From Parasphingorhabdus halotolerans (GTDB taxonomy: Bacteria > Pseudomonadota > Alphaproteobacteria > Sphingomonadales > Sphingomonadaceae), in contig NZ_CP051217.1 in the NCBI RefSeq assembly GCF_012516475.1, forward strand, positions 1,302,001 to 1,366,000: a DNA stretch of 64,000 nucleotides, given 5' to 3'. The translations under genes were made by a program, and so were the position numbers. The notes under the pieces are model-generated. The model saw only the letters and a program-made list of their open reading frames with translations, had not been told where the DNA came from and did not search any database. Each line of letters opens with the position of its first letter. Position 1 is the first letter of the stretch. Positions 7,764 to 17,354 of this stretch are shown here, in pieces.

Positions 7764-9269
7764 TCAGTAAGTAACAATTTTGACTTTTTCACCAGCCTGA
7801 AGCGTAGAATTAGAACGCAGACGATTGAGCACCAAGAAACGATCCTGCTGATAGTCTTTATAAGCCATCCGGCTGGACAATGAAGCAATGGTGTCACCGC
7901 GCTTGACGGTTATCACGTCAATCTTCCGCGGTTTTATACCGGCAGCTTCCGAAACCGACATACGGGACACGCTCTGATACATCGGAGAAAAAACCGCAGT
8001 ACCGCCGGCAGGTACAATTGTCGCGAAGTGGAATGCGCTGGATTTCGAAAATTCATAAGCAAATATAGTCACATCAAGCTGCTGATTGCCGCTGGTCACC
8101 CGACCAATCGCATACGACGCTGGAATACCGTTGACCGTTGTGCGCTGGATTTCACCATAAGGCACAGACGTTTTGTCACCAACCAGCGCTTTAAAGGCTG
8201 CGTCAATATAGGTCGTCATATTTCCGTTATAGGCACCTGTCGTAAACTGACCTTGACCGGATGACCCGTTGATCGTGACAGCGCTGGCCCCATTTTGCAT
8301 GTTAAAGCCATTGGGCACCGCGAATTTCAGCTTCAAATCGGGATGAAGGAAATTATTGCCTTCTATGACGCCCTGTTTCGGGTCATCACCATATAATATT
8401 CCGTCGAGGTTTTGCAGAAATGCGTCACGATTGCGCTTGCCGCTGGTTACGCCCAACTTGCCCGCGTTGGTCGCCGCACGGGAAACGCGGCGGGCAGGAT
8501 CAGGGTGGGTACTGGCCCATTCCGGCGCGCTACGCGCATCGCGTCCGGCAGCGCGGGCATCAATTGCGGATTGCGCCGCCAGTGATTCGAGCATCGTGGA
8601 GAGCGCCTGCGGTGCATATCCTGCTGACGCAAGATAGCGAATTCCCAGATCATCAGCCTCATATTCCTGTTTTCTGGAATATTTCAGGGTCAGGAGCTGG
8701 CTGCCTTTGCCAAATACTTCCGAACCCAAACGGCCCAGTGTCGAGTCGCCGAGCAACACTTGCGAGCCGATTTGGCCCAAAATGCCCAAAATGCTGTTGC
8801 GAGTTGCCGCTTTCTGGCGTTTTTGACTGTGACGAGCGGCCACATGACCGACTTCATGGCCCAGAACACCGGCCATTTCCGCCTCATCATTCATCAATGC
8901 CATAAGTTGGCGAGTCAAATAAACATAACCGCCGGGAATCGCGAATGCGTTGTTTACCGGGCTATTGAGCAGGGTGACGGTAAAATCGCTACGAGCATCG
9001 CCGAGGCCTGATTGCACTGCAATATCCTGCCCGACACGAACCACATAACCAACTTGCGACCCAGTATAGGCTCCGCCAAATTCCTGCACCAGTTGCGGAT
9101 GAACCTCAGCGCCCTTTTTCTTGTCTTCGGCAGATATGGATTGCCGTTCGCCCTGCTGCGTTGCGGCTTCAGAGCCGGACGATTCCACTGCCTCAGCTCC
9201 GGAACCGGTGCATCCGACCAATGCCAGTGCAGTACATGTATATAGCGTTTTTAATGATAGTTTTTTCAT
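7764..9269 (-). CDS. M48 family metalloprotease lipoprotein with C-terminal LysM-like domain
   Basis: 501 aa. The N-terminus is a lipoprotein signal with lipobox 'LVGC' (Cys20). The zincin motif HEVGH lies near residue 139 and the third-ligand region 'EYEADDLGIRY' near residue 205, so the BepA/Oma1-type M48 active site is intact. After the protease domain comes a ~150-aa region of unknown fold and then a C-terminal LysM-like segment beginning 'VITVKRGDTIASLSSRM', which would bind peptidoglycan. Role inferred: periplasmic quality control of outer-membrane proteins, anchored to lipid and wall. Monocistronic, convergent with the pilin gene. Confidence 0.92.
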   Translation of the reverse strand: MKKLSLKTLYTCTALALVGCTGSGAEAVESSGSEAATQQGERQSISAEDKKKGAEVHPQLVQEFGGAYTGSQVGYVVRVGQDIAVQSGLGDARSDFTVTLLNSPVNNAFAIPGGYVYLTRQLMALMNDEAEMAGVLGHEVGHVAARHSQKRQKAATRNSILGILGQIGSQVLLGDSTLGRLGSEVFGKGSQLLTLKYSRKQEYEADDLGIRYLASAGYAPQALSTMLESLAAQSAIDARAAGRDARSAPEWASTHPDPARRVSRAATNAGKLGVTSGKRNRDAFLQNLDGILYGDDPKQGVIEGNNFLHPDLKLKFAVPNGFNMQNGASAVTINGSSGQGQFTTGAYNGNMTTYIDAAFKALVGDKTSVPYGEIQRTTVNGIPASYAIGRVTSGNQQLDVTIFAYEFSKSSAFHFATIVPAGGTAVFSPMYQSVSRMSVSEAAGIKPRKIDVITVKRGDTIASLSSRMAYKDYQQDRFLVLNRLRSNSTLQAGEKVKIVTY

Positions 9270-9411
9270 ACGACCCTCCTAATGAGCTCCCAACGAAACC
9301 CCCAACATCAAGCCATGGTACGATAGCACGCCGCCGAGCGAAAGCATAACGACTGTAAAATCATGCATAGCTGACTGCCAGTTACGCTCAAATCAACAAA
9401 CTCTGATGAAC

Positions 9412-10359
9412 CTACAAAGTTCCAATTTTGAGAAATTTTTCCCGGCGCATCGACCGCAATTCTTTGCGTTCCATCGCTGAAAGTGCGTCCAGCTCCTCGC
9501 CAATCGCCTTTCCAAGATTGGCAATACATAACGCCGGATCCCGATGCGCTCCACCTACCGGCTCGTTGACAATCCGATCGATAACGCCAAGTTTCAGAAG
9601 GTTCTGGGCCGTAATTTTCATCGCATCGGCAGCGACATCAGCCTTGTCGCCGGTCCGCCACAAAATAGAAGCACAGCCTTCGGGCGAAATAACCGAATAA
9701 ACTGCGTGCTCCAGCATCAGCACCCGTTCGGCCGCCGCCAATGCAACCGCTCCGCCAGAACCGCCTTCACCGACAATAACTGCAACCATTGGTACACCCA
9801 ATGACAAACATTTTTCCGTAGACCGCGCGATGGCTTCGGCTTGCCCCCGCTCCTCGGCGGAAACGCCGGGGAATGCTCCGGATGTGTCGACCAATGTCAC
9901 CACAGGCAAGGAGAAACGGTCCGCCAGATCCATCAAGCGGATAGCCTTGCGGTATCCTTCGGGTTTTCCCATGCCGAAATTGTGGCGCAACCGGCTTTCA
10001 GTATCCTGACCTTTTTCATGACCGATAACGACCACGCGGCGATCACCGAGTTGAGCAAAACCGCCCAAAATGGCCTGATCATCACCAAAATTACGGTCCC
10101 CGCCGAGGGGAACAAACTCATCGAACAGGCCGACAATAAAATCCTTGAAGTGCGGCCGCTCCGGGTGACGCGCGACTTGTGTTTTTTGCCACGGCGTCAG
10201 TCTCGCATAGGTGTCCTGGAGCATTTTGGCCGATTTGGATTGCAGCTTTTCAATCTCTGATTCCAGATCCAGAGAGCCTTCATCAGCGGTGTCCCGCAGT
10301 TCCAATATGCGCGATTCCAGCGCGGCGATCGGTTTTTCAAAATCAAGAAAACTTGTCAT
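9412..10359 (-). CDS. accA: Acetyl-CoA carboxylase carboxyltransferase subunit alpha
   Basis: 315 aa, the standard length. N-terminal '[19 protein letters not shown]' helix, then the crotonase-like carboxyltransferase domain with '[21 protein letters not shown]' and the oxyanion-hole glycines '[13 protein letters not shown]'. Together with AccD it transfers the carboxyl group from carboxybiotin to acetyl-CoA, the committed step of fatty acid synthesis. It lies 31 bases downstream of xerD on the same strand, so the two may be cotranscribed; this xerD-accA adjacency is frequent in sphingomonads (from memory). Essential gene, frame intact. Confidence 0.97.
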   Translation of the reverse strand: MTSFLDFEKPIAALESRILELRDTADEGSLDLESEIEKLQSKSAKMLQDTYARLTPWQKTQVARHPERPHFKDFIVGLFDEFVPLGGDRNFGDDQAILGGFAQLGDRRVVVIGHEKGQDTESRLRHNFGMGKPEGYRKAIRLMDLADRFSLPVVTLVDTSGAFPGVSAEERGQAEAIARSTEKCLSLGVPMVAVIVGEGGSGGAVALAAAERVLMLEHAVYSVISPEGCASILWRTGDKADVAADAMKITAQNLLKLGVIDRIVNEPVGGAHRDPALCIANLGKAIGEELDALSAMERKELRSMRREKFLKIGTL

Positions 10360-10390
10360 GAAATTTGATTAGAACCGCAGAAGGATAAGG

Positions 10391-11311
10391 TCAACGCGGG
10401 AAGTTGCGGCGGAATTTTTCGCCAAATTCATTCTGGCCCAGCGGATGCCGTTTATTGACCAGTTCCACCAGCCTGGCACTATCCACATGGGTGTAGATTT
10501 GGGTTGTACTAATGTCGCTATGTCCCAGCAGAGTCTGTAGCGCCCGCAAATCTGCTCCACCTTCCAACAGGTGCGTGGCAAAGGCATGGCGCAACACATG
10601 GGGGCTGATTTTTGACGGGTTCAGACCCGACTGTGCCGCCAATTCCTTGATTATCTGGAACAATCTGATTCTGCTGATATGACCGGTTCGAGAGGGAAAA
10701 AGATATTTCTCTTCAACAGGCACAAGATCGGACCAGGCTGCAACAGCCTGCCTTGCGCGATCCGAGATCGGTACCAACCGTTCTTTGCCACCTTTTCCGG
10801 TAATGATCAGAAACGGACGATCAGAAGCCAATGACTTGCGCGGCAATGAAACCAGTTCCGTTGCTCGCAGACCAGATCCGTACAGCAATTCAAGCAATGC
10901 TGATAATCGCACATCATTGGGTCTGGAATTCGGGGATGCCAGCTTTTCGGCTATGGTCTCAAACAGTTTCGCAATTTCCAGATGCGATAATATTTTTGGC
11001 AAACCGCGCTGGCTAGCTGGCCGTGGCAATGCATTGGAAGGGTCATCTTCGCGAAAACCCTCTTCTACCAAAAAACCGAAAAATCGCCGCAACGCTGAAG
11101 ATTTGCGAGACAAGCTGCTATTTTTTAGATCGCGCCAGGCATGGGCAATGTCCAGCAACGCCTTCTTGTCGGCCATGAACAATTTCCCCATGGAATGGAT
11201 GGAAGCTTGTTCTAGGTCAGAGCGATAGGCCGCTAATGTGTTTGCAGATGCACCGCTTTCCGCAGCCATCATCTCCAGAAAACGGTCAATATAGGCGGCA
11301 TCGCTACTCAT
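10391..11311 (-). CDS. xerD: Tyrosine recombinase XerD
   Basis: 306 aa from ATG 11311 (a TTG one codon upstream is also in frame). The N-terminal SAM-like core-binding domain spans about residues 1-95 and the catalytic domain follows, with Arg149 (GSGLRATE), Lys173 (TGKGGKER), His238 and Arg241 (HVLRH), His264 (LLGH) and nucleophile Tyr273 (TQIYTHV). Together with XerC it resolves chromosome dimers at dif under FtsK control. XerC is also in this window (54347). XerD identity rests on context beside accA and on the C-terminal sequence; a XerC-like call is less likely. Confidence 0.92.
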   Translation of the reverse strand: MSSDAAYIDRFLEMMAAESGASANTLAAYRSDLEQASIHSMGKLFMADKKALLDIAHAWRDLKNSSLSRKSSALRRFFGFLVEEGFREDDPSNALPRPASQRGLPKILSHLEIAKLFETIAEKLASPNSRPNDVRLSALLELLYGSGLRATELVSLPRKSLASDRPFLIITGKGGKERLVPISDRARQAVAAWSDLVPVEEKYLFPSRTGHISRIRLFQIIKELAAQSGLNPSKISPHVLRHAFATHLLEGGADLRALQTLLGHSDISTTQIYTHVDSARLVELVNKRHPLGQNEFGEKFRRNFPR

Positions 11312-11351
11312 CAACCGATAGCTATAATGATCGGGCAGACCGTTGGAAAGG

Positions 11352-13229
11352 TCAGGTTCTCGACAATGCTTCGGCAGCGATCATCCGCGCTTCTGCTTCC
11401 AATCCAACGCGTGTTAATGTCTGCGTGACATGAAACAGATGCAACGGCGACATATCCCGCCAGTTTCGCCCTTGCATTCCAACTGCGGCCAAGACAGCTA
11501 CGGTACCCACCTGCCCGCGCCGGGAGGCGGATTGTATAGCTTTTGTCCAGCGAGAGCTTCTGTTCAGGTCCAATTCCAGATCAGAAGCAAAATCGGCCAC
11601 AGCTTCTGTATCGGCACGTCCCAACCCTGCAACAGCTGCCAATAGCAGTTTGCTTCGGAGCTGACCGTCGGTCTCGTCCTGATCACCAAAATCGTCGAGC
11701 GCACCATAATCAACAGCGACAGTATTTTCCGGAGCACCCACTGCTAGAAGCGCCCAGCCATCGCTTCCATCCTCGACTATTTTTCCCCAACGCGCCGCAT
11801 TGCGGTCGAGACCGGCAGACAGCATGGAAGCGAGTAACGCCGAAACATCCTCGACCAACTCTTCGGCAGCGGGAATGCGTGCCGCCGCCCGCGCTGTTAG
11901 AATCGTTGCCGAATAGGACTTCAAACTATTGTTGGAGCGGTTCCAAAGCGCCTTCATTGCCTGAATACGCTCGTTTGACGTCCCGGATGTATAGGCCTGC
12001 CGCAGCATGGAAGCCTGCGCTTTCCAGTCATCACTAACATCGGGATCATCATAAGCCGCGGAATAGAGATCAACCATCGCGCGATTCGAAAGAACGCCAA
12101 GAGCGCTAGCCGTATCGGCAGCATCAAGTCGCGAATTTATCGCCAACATCGGCGCGCTTACCCGCCAGCCCTGAACATGATTGCCTGCTAGGGCATAAAG
12201 ACGGTCTGGCGGCTCGACGCCGGTGGCATTGCCCAGACCATAGCGCCAGTTATTGAAATTCTCGACTTCTTCCCATTTGATTGTCACCGCCCGCCGACCA
12301 TCAAAACCGGCACCAATAGTTTTCTCGGCCAGCAAATAATCTATGCCAGTTGCAACTTTATCTCGCCTTGCCGCCCTCAACAACGATGTAGCTGCCGTCT
12401 GTTCACCCCGCAAAGAGGCACATATCGGCCTGAACATGATCCAGGTTGGTGCATCGCTGGCGCGCAATCCGCCCGGGACATAAGGACAGATTCCCGCTGG
12501 ATCGGCGGTTGCCAGATGCGCCTGCATCGCGACTTCATAGAGCCGCGGAGTGAAGTTATCGCCATCAACCTTGAGTACTAGCGACCTTGCAGCTTCAGCC
12601 TCACCCATGCGCAGCAACTGCCAGGCCCGCGCGGCAACCCAGTCCGCCGGATTCACATTGGCCGGGCTGTCGACCTTGCTCAGCAATACGCGACGCAACA
12701 AAATCGAACTCCAGCGCGATACGATAGGCCCGCGAATGCCCTTGATCAGGCTGGTGAGATATTCGCCGCCCTCTTCTCCAAAACCATCGGTAGAAATACC
12801 ACCTGACTCTGGGGCCAGGACACCGATCTGCGCCATCGACCGCCGCTGACCTGGAGACAGAGAATATTGCGCCTGCAACAAGTCATCCAGCTCACCGATA
12901 TCCGTGTCCAAATCCATATCGAGTAAGGCGGACGGCGGACGCAGTGCGATATCGGGCACATTACCAGGATCACGAACAATCGCGCCAGTCGACCCCGAAC
13001 TGGATTGTCCGCTATTTGCGACTGGCCCAGGCGCCGGTGTTGTCGAAGGGGCCGGAGACGGCCTTGGAGCAGGCGATGGCGAAGGACTCGGCGCAGGAAC
13101 GGGCGCAGGATCACCAAAGCCCGGCGGCAAAAGTGATTCGGGTGAATTTTGACCCATTACAGGAAGTGAAAGCGCCAATGCGACAAAGCCGACGCTCGCC
13201 AAAGAAACATATTTCAAGCGTAGCCGCAT
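11352..13229 (-). CDS. Hypothetical periplasmic protein with Pro-rich linker
   Basis: 625 aa, no named family. A Sec signal peptide (about residues 1-26, cleavage near 'PVMGQ') is followed by a low-complexity Pro/Ala/Ser linker (about 40-75) and then ~530 residues of mostly helical, Ala/Leu-rich sequence, reminiscent of solenoid repeat proteins but without clean TPR spacing. Two short Cys-containing segments (ICPYV, ICASL) might form a disulfide. It begins 2 bases after the stop of a 44-aa membrane protein gene, so the pair is an operon. The position between xerD and aroK suggests a conserved envelope or cell-division-related protein of sphingomonads; this is inference. Confidence 0.8.
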   Translation of the reverse strand: MRLRLKYVSLASVGFVALALSLPVMGQNSPESLLPPGFGDPAPVPAPSPSPSPAPRPSPAPSTTPAPGPVANSGQSSSGSTGAIVRDPGNVPDIALRPPSALLDMDLDTDIGELDDLLQAQYSLSPGQRRSMAQIGVLAPESGGISTDGFGEEGGEYLTSLIKGIRGPIVSRWSSILLRRVLLSKVDSPANVNPADWVAARAWQLLRMGEAEAARSLVLKVDGDNFTPRLYEVAMQAHLATADPAGICPYVPGGLRASDAPTWIMFRPICASLRGEQTAATSLLRAARRDKVATGIDYLLAEKTIGAGFDGRRAVTIKWEEVENFNNWRYGLGNATGVEPPDRLYALAGNHVQGWRVSAPMLAINSRLDAADTASALGVLSNRAMVDLYSAAYDDPDVSDDWKAQASMLRQAYTSGTSNERIQAMKALWNRSNNSLKSYSATILTARAAARIPAAEELVEDVSALLASMLSAGLDRNAARWGKIVEDGSDGWALLAVGAPENTVAVDYGALDDFGDQDETDGQLRSKLLLAAVAGLGRADTEAVADFASDLELDLNRSSRWTKAIQSASRRGQVGTVAVLAAVGMQGRNWRDMSPLHLFHVTQTLTRVGLEAEARMIAAEALSRT

Positions 13230-13231
13230 AT

Positions 13232-13366
13232 TTAGTTTAGCTCCGCACCGATGACCGGCTTCTCAACCGGATGCGGTGCCCGCTCAGTATCAATCGAAGC
13301 GAGGAAAAACACCGCGATAATGACAATTACCAGAAAAACAATGAGAAAAACCAGATTTCGCGGCAT
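13232..13366 (-). CDS. Small single-pass membrane protein (44 aa)
   Basis: A 44-codon ORF below usual length cut-offs: ATG 13366, stop TAA 13234-13232. It has a short basic N-terminus (MPRN), one strong hydrophobic helix (residues 5-24, V/I/L/F only) and a polar tail with three prolines. The stop is 2 bases before the ATG of the 625-aa periplasmic gene, so it is probably translated and coupled to it. No family recognised; topology suggests an N-in, C-out anchor. Confidence rests on codon-position bias, the clean membrane segment and the tight spacing. Confidence 0.7.
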   Translation of the reverse strand: MPRNLVFLIVFLVIVIIAVFFLASIDTERAPHPVEKPVIGAELN

Positions 13367-13496
13367 AACCAACTATATTCTTTCCTGTGACCCGGCCTCA
13401 TGATCCGGCTTCTTTGCTCAATAACGGCCTAATAACGCAATGCATTTTGCACTCAGGGGCTTGATATGTATAGCCTTTGCCTCAATGGACAAAAAC

Positions 13497-14048
13497 ATGA
13501 AAGACCCTTTTAATCATTCGGTCGCACATTGCGCCCTTGCGAGCGATAAACCTTTGGTTTTGATCGGTTTAATGGGCGTCGGAAAAACCACCGTTGGCAG
13601 GCGTCTGGCAAAAAAACTGGATCTGCCGTTTGTCGATGCGGATGAAGAAATAGAAAAAGCTGCTGATCTCAGTATCGCCGAAATTTTTGACCGTTTTGGC
13701 GAAGACTATTTTCGCGATGGCGAACGGCGTGTCATTGCCCGTTTGATGGAAGAACAGAAACAGGTGATCGCAACAGGCGGCGGCGCGTTTATGAATGAAG
13801 AAACCCGGGCATTGATCCTTTCAAACGCCGTCGCAATCTGGCTGGATGCGGATATTGATATACTCGTGAAGCGGGTCGCGCGGCGGGATACCCGGCCCTT
13901 GCTCAAGGACGGCGACCCGGAAACTATTTTGCGCAATCTGGCAAAAACACGAAATCCAATTTATGCGCAAGCACAACTGCATATCACCGGCAATGATTCG
14001 CCCCATGAAATTACCGTAAACAGAATTATTGAGGCTCTCGGCGCATGA
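13497..14048 (+). CDS. aroK: Shikimate kinase
   Basis: 183 aa from ATG 13497. In-frame ATGs at 13440 and 13485 would add 19 or 4 residues; none has a strong ribosome site and 13497 gives the usual family N-terminus. Walker A is 'GLMGVGKTT', the shikimate-binding residues appear in 'DADEEIE' and 'YFRDGERRVI', 'GGGAF' is the conserved Gly-rich substrate site, and 'RDTRPLL' is the lid. It phosphorylates shikimate at the 3-hydroxyl in the route to chorismate. The stop overlaps the aroB start by 4 bases (ATGA), so aroK and aroB are coupled. Confidence 0.95.
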   Translation: MKDPFNHSVAHCALASDKPLVLIGLMGVGKTTVGRRLAKKLDLPFVDADEEIEKAADLSIAEIFDRFGEDYFRDGERRVIARLMEEQKQVIATGGGAFMNEETRALILSNAVAIWLDADIDILVKRVARRDTRPLLKDGDPETILRNLAKTRNPIYAQAQLHITGNDSPHEITVNRIIEALGA

Positions 14049-15145
14049 CGCGGGTAAAAGTTGATCTGGCGAATAATAGCTACGACGTAATGGTTGAAGC
14101 GGGCGCGCTTGAAAATGCAGCAAACCATCTGGCACCCCATCTGTCAAACAGTCGGGCTTTTATAATATCCGACAGCAATGTGGGGCCAGCCTATGTGCCA
14201 AAACTTGTGAGCCAGTTGAACGCAGAGGGCATCAAGACCAAAACTCTGGAACTCCCTGCAGGCGAAGGCACCAAAAACTGGCAGACGCTTGAAAAGCTGA
14301 CAGACTGGCTGTTGGAAAACGGCATCGAGCGGGCCGATACTGTCGCTGCGCTCGGCGGCGGAGTGATCGGTGATCTGACCGGATTTGCAGCATCAATCAT
14401 CAAGCGCGGTTGCAATTTCGTCCAGATCCCAACCAGCCTGCTAGCGCAGGTGGACAGCAGTGTGGGCGGTAAGACGGCCATCAACAGCGCGGCCGGGAAG
14501 AATTTGGTCGGCAGCTTCAAGCAGCCCAAGTTTGTCCTTATCGATCCGCTTGTGCTGGGCACTTTACCCGATCGTGAGCTGCGCGCTGGCTATGCCGAAG
14601 TGGTAAAATATGGCCTGATTGATCGACCAGAATTCTTTGTCTGGTGTGAGCAAAATGGCGGAAAGCTACTCGGCGGTGATCCTGAAGCTTTAAGCTATGC
14701 CATTGTTCAAAGCGTTAGCGCGAAGGCCGCGATTGTGGCCGAGGACGAAAAGGAACTGACCGGCAAACGGGCGCTGCTTAATCTGGGTCATACATTCGGC
14801 CATGCGCTGGAGGCGGAAACCGGATATTCTAGCACTCTGGTTCACGGCGAAGCGGTGGCGGCCGGGATGGCTTTGGCCTTTCACTATTCCGTTCGGCGCG
14901 GACATTGTGATAATGCTGCTGCAGAGCGTGTTGAAGCACATTTGAAACAGTCGAGCCTGCCACATAGTCTTTCCAGCGCTTCAGTGCATGCAACAGGTCA
15001 GCGGCTAGTAGATCATATGTTACTAGACAAAAAAATGAGCGGCGGTACCTTGCCCTTCCTGCTGGCCAATGGAATCGGACAAACGTTTCTGGCGCAAGAC
15101 GTCGATCTCCACGACGTCGCCGCATTTCTCGATCATTCCGAATAA
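14045..15145 (+). CDS. aroB: 3-dehydroquinate synthase
   Basis: 366 aa, full length. The NAD-binding region 'ALGGGVIGDLTGFAAS' and the 'PTSLLAQVDSSVGGKTAIN' substrate loop are diagnostic; the metal site is formed by Glu in the 'YAEVVKYG' region and His residues in 'NLGHTFGHALE' and 'LVHGEAVAAGM'. It converts DAHP to 3-dehydroquinate, step two of the shikimate pathway. Cotranscribed and overlapping with aroK. Convergent with the CPA2 antiporter gene, whose stop lies only 1 base away, leaving no room for a separate terminator. Confidence 0.97.
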   Translation: MTRVKVDLANNSYDVMVEAGALENAANHLAPHLSNSRAFIISDSNVGPAYVPKLVSQLNAEGIKTKTLELPAGEGTKNWQTLEKLTDWLLENGIERADTVAALGGGVIGDLTGFAASIIKRGCNFVQIPTSLLAQVDSSVGGKTAINSAAGKNLVGSFKQPKFVLIDPLVLGTLPDRELRAGYAEVVKYGLIDRPEFFVWCEQNGGKLLGGDPEALSYAIVQSVSAKAAIVAEDEKELTGKRALLNLGHTFGHALEAETGYSSTLVHGEAVAAGMALAFHYSVRRGHCDNAAAERVEAHLKQSSLPHSLSSASVHATGQRLVDHMLLDKKMSGGTLPFLLANGIGQTFLAQDVDLHDVAAFLDHSE

Positions 15146-15146
15146 C

Positions 15147-16910
15147 TCAGTTTTTTGGCGGCAGATCGATCCCAAACCGCAATTCTGCCCCTGCCAACAT
15201 ATCACCACCCGATTTCATCTGGGCTTCCAGACGATCGCAATCGCGCTGGCGAAACTCTTCGTCAATTTCGTCAATCAAACTGTTATCAACGTCTATCGCG
15301 TATAGCGTCTGCTTGGCGAGGTGGATTGCCGACTCAAAAACTTCCCGTTTCATTCCCACAACGCCAAGTCCTTTGAGTTCAATCAACTGGCGGCGGTCGT
15401 AAACCCGGACGAGCACTTTGGTCTCAGGAAAGGATTGCACAATCGCCCGCACCTTTTCCGGGCCAAAATCCTTGTCGTCCATGCAGAATACGATCGCATC
15501 GGCTTCGTCGGCCCCGGCACGGCGGAGTAGATCAACGCGGGTTCCGTCTCCGTAAAATACCTTCGCGCCAAATTGTTGATGGATATCGATCTGTTCCGGC
15601 TTGACATCAATCAGTGTCAACGGGACTTGGGCACCGAGCAGCATTTGCGAAACCGTCTGGCCAAAGCGCCCCTGCCCGACGACAATAACCGACGCCCGAT
15701 CTGCTTTCGAAGGATCAACAAGATCGACATCGCTTGTTGTGGAGTCATTTCCGAAGCGCCGTGCAAGCAACATAAGAAAAGGAGTTGTTGCCATCGAGAT
15801 CGTAACCACAGCGCTAAACAAGCTGCTCGCCGCAGGATCGATCAACAGTGATTTCTCCGCTTCAGCGAATAGCACGAACGCAAATTCACCGCCCTGACTG
15901 AGCAGCATTCCCATAACCAGCGCAGGCCGTGTCGCCATGCCAAACAGCTTTCCCAATCCGAATATAATCGCGATCTTGACTGCGACCAATGCAAAGGCTG
16001 CGCCGATTACAAAACCCGGATTTTCCGCAATAACATTGAGGTCAAGCATCATACCTACGGCCAGGAAGAAGAACCCGAGCAGCAACGATCGAAAGGGGTC
16101 AATATCCGCTTCCAGCTCATGTCGATAAGGCGAATTGGCGAGCATCACGCCCGCAATAAAGGCGCCGAGAGCTGGAGAGAGGCCGATCAGCTCCATCAAC
16201 GCCGCGCCGCCTAACACCGCGACCAGGCCGGCGACAATGAATAGTTCTCGTTCAGCAATTTTCCCGATTAGCTTGAGCAACGGCTGAAGCAAATAGCGCC
16301 CCGCCAATATCAAACCACCAATTGCCAGCACGCCGTAAAGCGCGACCAAATAGCCCGGCAAGGCGCCTTCCTCGGCCGGTGCGCGGGACAAGGCCGCGAT
16401 GATAGTAAGCAGCGGAATGATCGACAGGTCCTGAAACAACAGGATCGAAAAGGCTTTTTCTCCGGTCGGCGTGTTCAGCCTGCCGGATGATTGCAGCATC
16501 GGCAATACTTGCGCGGTGGAGGATAGAGCCAGCGGCAGGCCTATAGCGATCGCCGCTCCCCAACTGAATTCCGTGGTCGCCAGTATCAGCAGAAAAAGCG
16601 CAATTCCGCATAATGCGACCTGTGACAATCCCAGACCAAAAATCGCGTTGCGGAGACGCATCAGCCGCGCCGGCGCCAGCTCCAGACCGACAATGAAGAG
16701 CAGCAAGATGATCCCGATTTCGGAGAACTCCAGAATCGTTGCGCCGTTGGTGATGAGTGCAAAGCCTTGCGGGCCGATCAATATTCCTGCGATCAAATAA
16801 CCCAGCACCGCGCCAATACCGAATTTCCGGAATATCAGCACCATGACAAGCGCTGCGCCCAGCATGATGAAACCACCACCAAGAAGATCTATCATGTGGG
16901 TTTCGGCCAT
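15147..16910 (-). CDS. Monovalent cation:proton antiporter-2 (KefB/KefC-like) with RCK domain
   Basis: 587 aa. Residues ~1-385 form about 12-13 membrane segments of the Na+/H+ exchanger fold, including 'GIILLLFIVGLELAP' and 'ALGAFIAGVMLANSPY'. A TrkA-N (RCK) Rossmann domain follows, starting 'VIVVGQGRFGQTVSQ' and ending with 'VLVRVYDRRQ'. The topology is that of K+/H+ antiporters such as KefB/KefC, which in gammaproteobacteria are gated by glutathione adducts; gating here is unknown. It starts 3 bases after the NifU-like stop and is the last gene of the radA-cvpA-NifU-like run. Confidence 0.92.
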   Translation of the reverse strand: MAETHMIDLLGGGFIMLGAALVMVLIFRKFGIGAVLGYLIAGILIGPQGFALITNGATILEFSEIGIILLLFIVGLELAPARLMRLRNAIFGLGLSQVALCGIALFLLILATTEFSWGAAIAIGLPLALSSTAQVLPMLQSSGRLNTPTGEKAFSILLFQDLSIIPLLTIIAALSRAPAEEGALPGYLVALYGVLAIGGLILAGRYLLQPLLKLIGKIAERELFIVAGLVAVLGGAALMELIGLSPALGAFIAGVMLANSPYRHELEADIDPFRSLLLGFFFLAVGMMLDLNVIAENPGFVIGAAFALVAVKIAIIFGLGKLFGMATRPALVMGMLLSQGGEFAFVLFAEAEKSLLIDPAASSLFSAVVTISMATTPFLMLLARRFGNDSTTSDVDLVDPSKADRASVIVVGQGRFGQTVSQMLLGAQVPLTLIDVKPEQIDIHQQFGAKVFYGDGTRVDLLRRAGADEADAIVFCMDDKDFGPEKVRAIVQSFPETKVLVRVYDRRQLIELKGLGVVGMKREVFESAIHLAKQTLYAIDVDNSLIDEIDEEFRQRDCDRLEAQMKSGGDMLAGAELRFGIDLPPKN

Positions 16911-16913
16911 TTG

Positions 16914-17354
16914 CTAAATCGCTTTCTGTTTGGCCAAAGCGGCCTTGGTCGCGGCAATCACGGCATCATAAGGGAGCAAGATGGCAGCATGGCGACCTTG
17001 ATGATCGCGCGCGGCTTCGAGCAAACCCATCTGATCCCAAACTCCTGCGTGGGCTTCTGTTCCGACAAGAAATGCCGCCAGATGGTCTCGGGTCTGGGAT
17101 ATTTCTGCAAGCGGCTTGCCGATTGCTTCGCGGCCCAATATTGCTGCAGAGGCCTGACCCAAGGCACAGGCATTTATCTCCAGCCCAAGTGCAGCGATGC
17201 GATCATCGCTCGACAAGCAGACGTCGGCAATCACGCGGCTGCCGCAGGTGCGCGAGCGGTTTTCAGAGGAGCCATGGGGATTATCAAGTCGCCCCTGATT
17301 GGGGATCGAAACCGCGAGGCGCAAAATATCCCGGCTGTAAAGCGCTTCACTCAC
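16914..17354 (-). CDS. Iron-sulfur cluster scaffold-like protein (NifU_N/IscU family, one ligand Cys missing)
   Basis: 146 aa. The NifU_N fold is recognisable from 'YSRDILRLAVSIPNQGRLDNPHG', the first ligand region 'RTCGSRV' and the second 'INACALGQASA'. At the position where IscU and SufU carry the third Cys (K-C-A-x-L-P-W) this protein reads 'HAAILLPYDAV', so the third cysteine is replaced by Ala. It may therefore be a divergent carrier or partner rather than a classic scaffold. It overlaps cvpA by 4 bases, so expression follows radA-cvpA. Variants of this kind next to cvpA are common in alphaproteobacteria as far as I recall. Confidence 0.82.
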   Translation of the reverse strand: MSEALYSRDILRLAVSIPNQGRLDNPHGSSENRSRTCGSRVIADVCLSSDDRIAALGLEINACALGQASAAILGREAIGKPLAEISQTRDHLAAFLVGTEAHAGVWDQMGLLEAARDHQGRHAAILLPYDAVIAATKAALAKQKAI

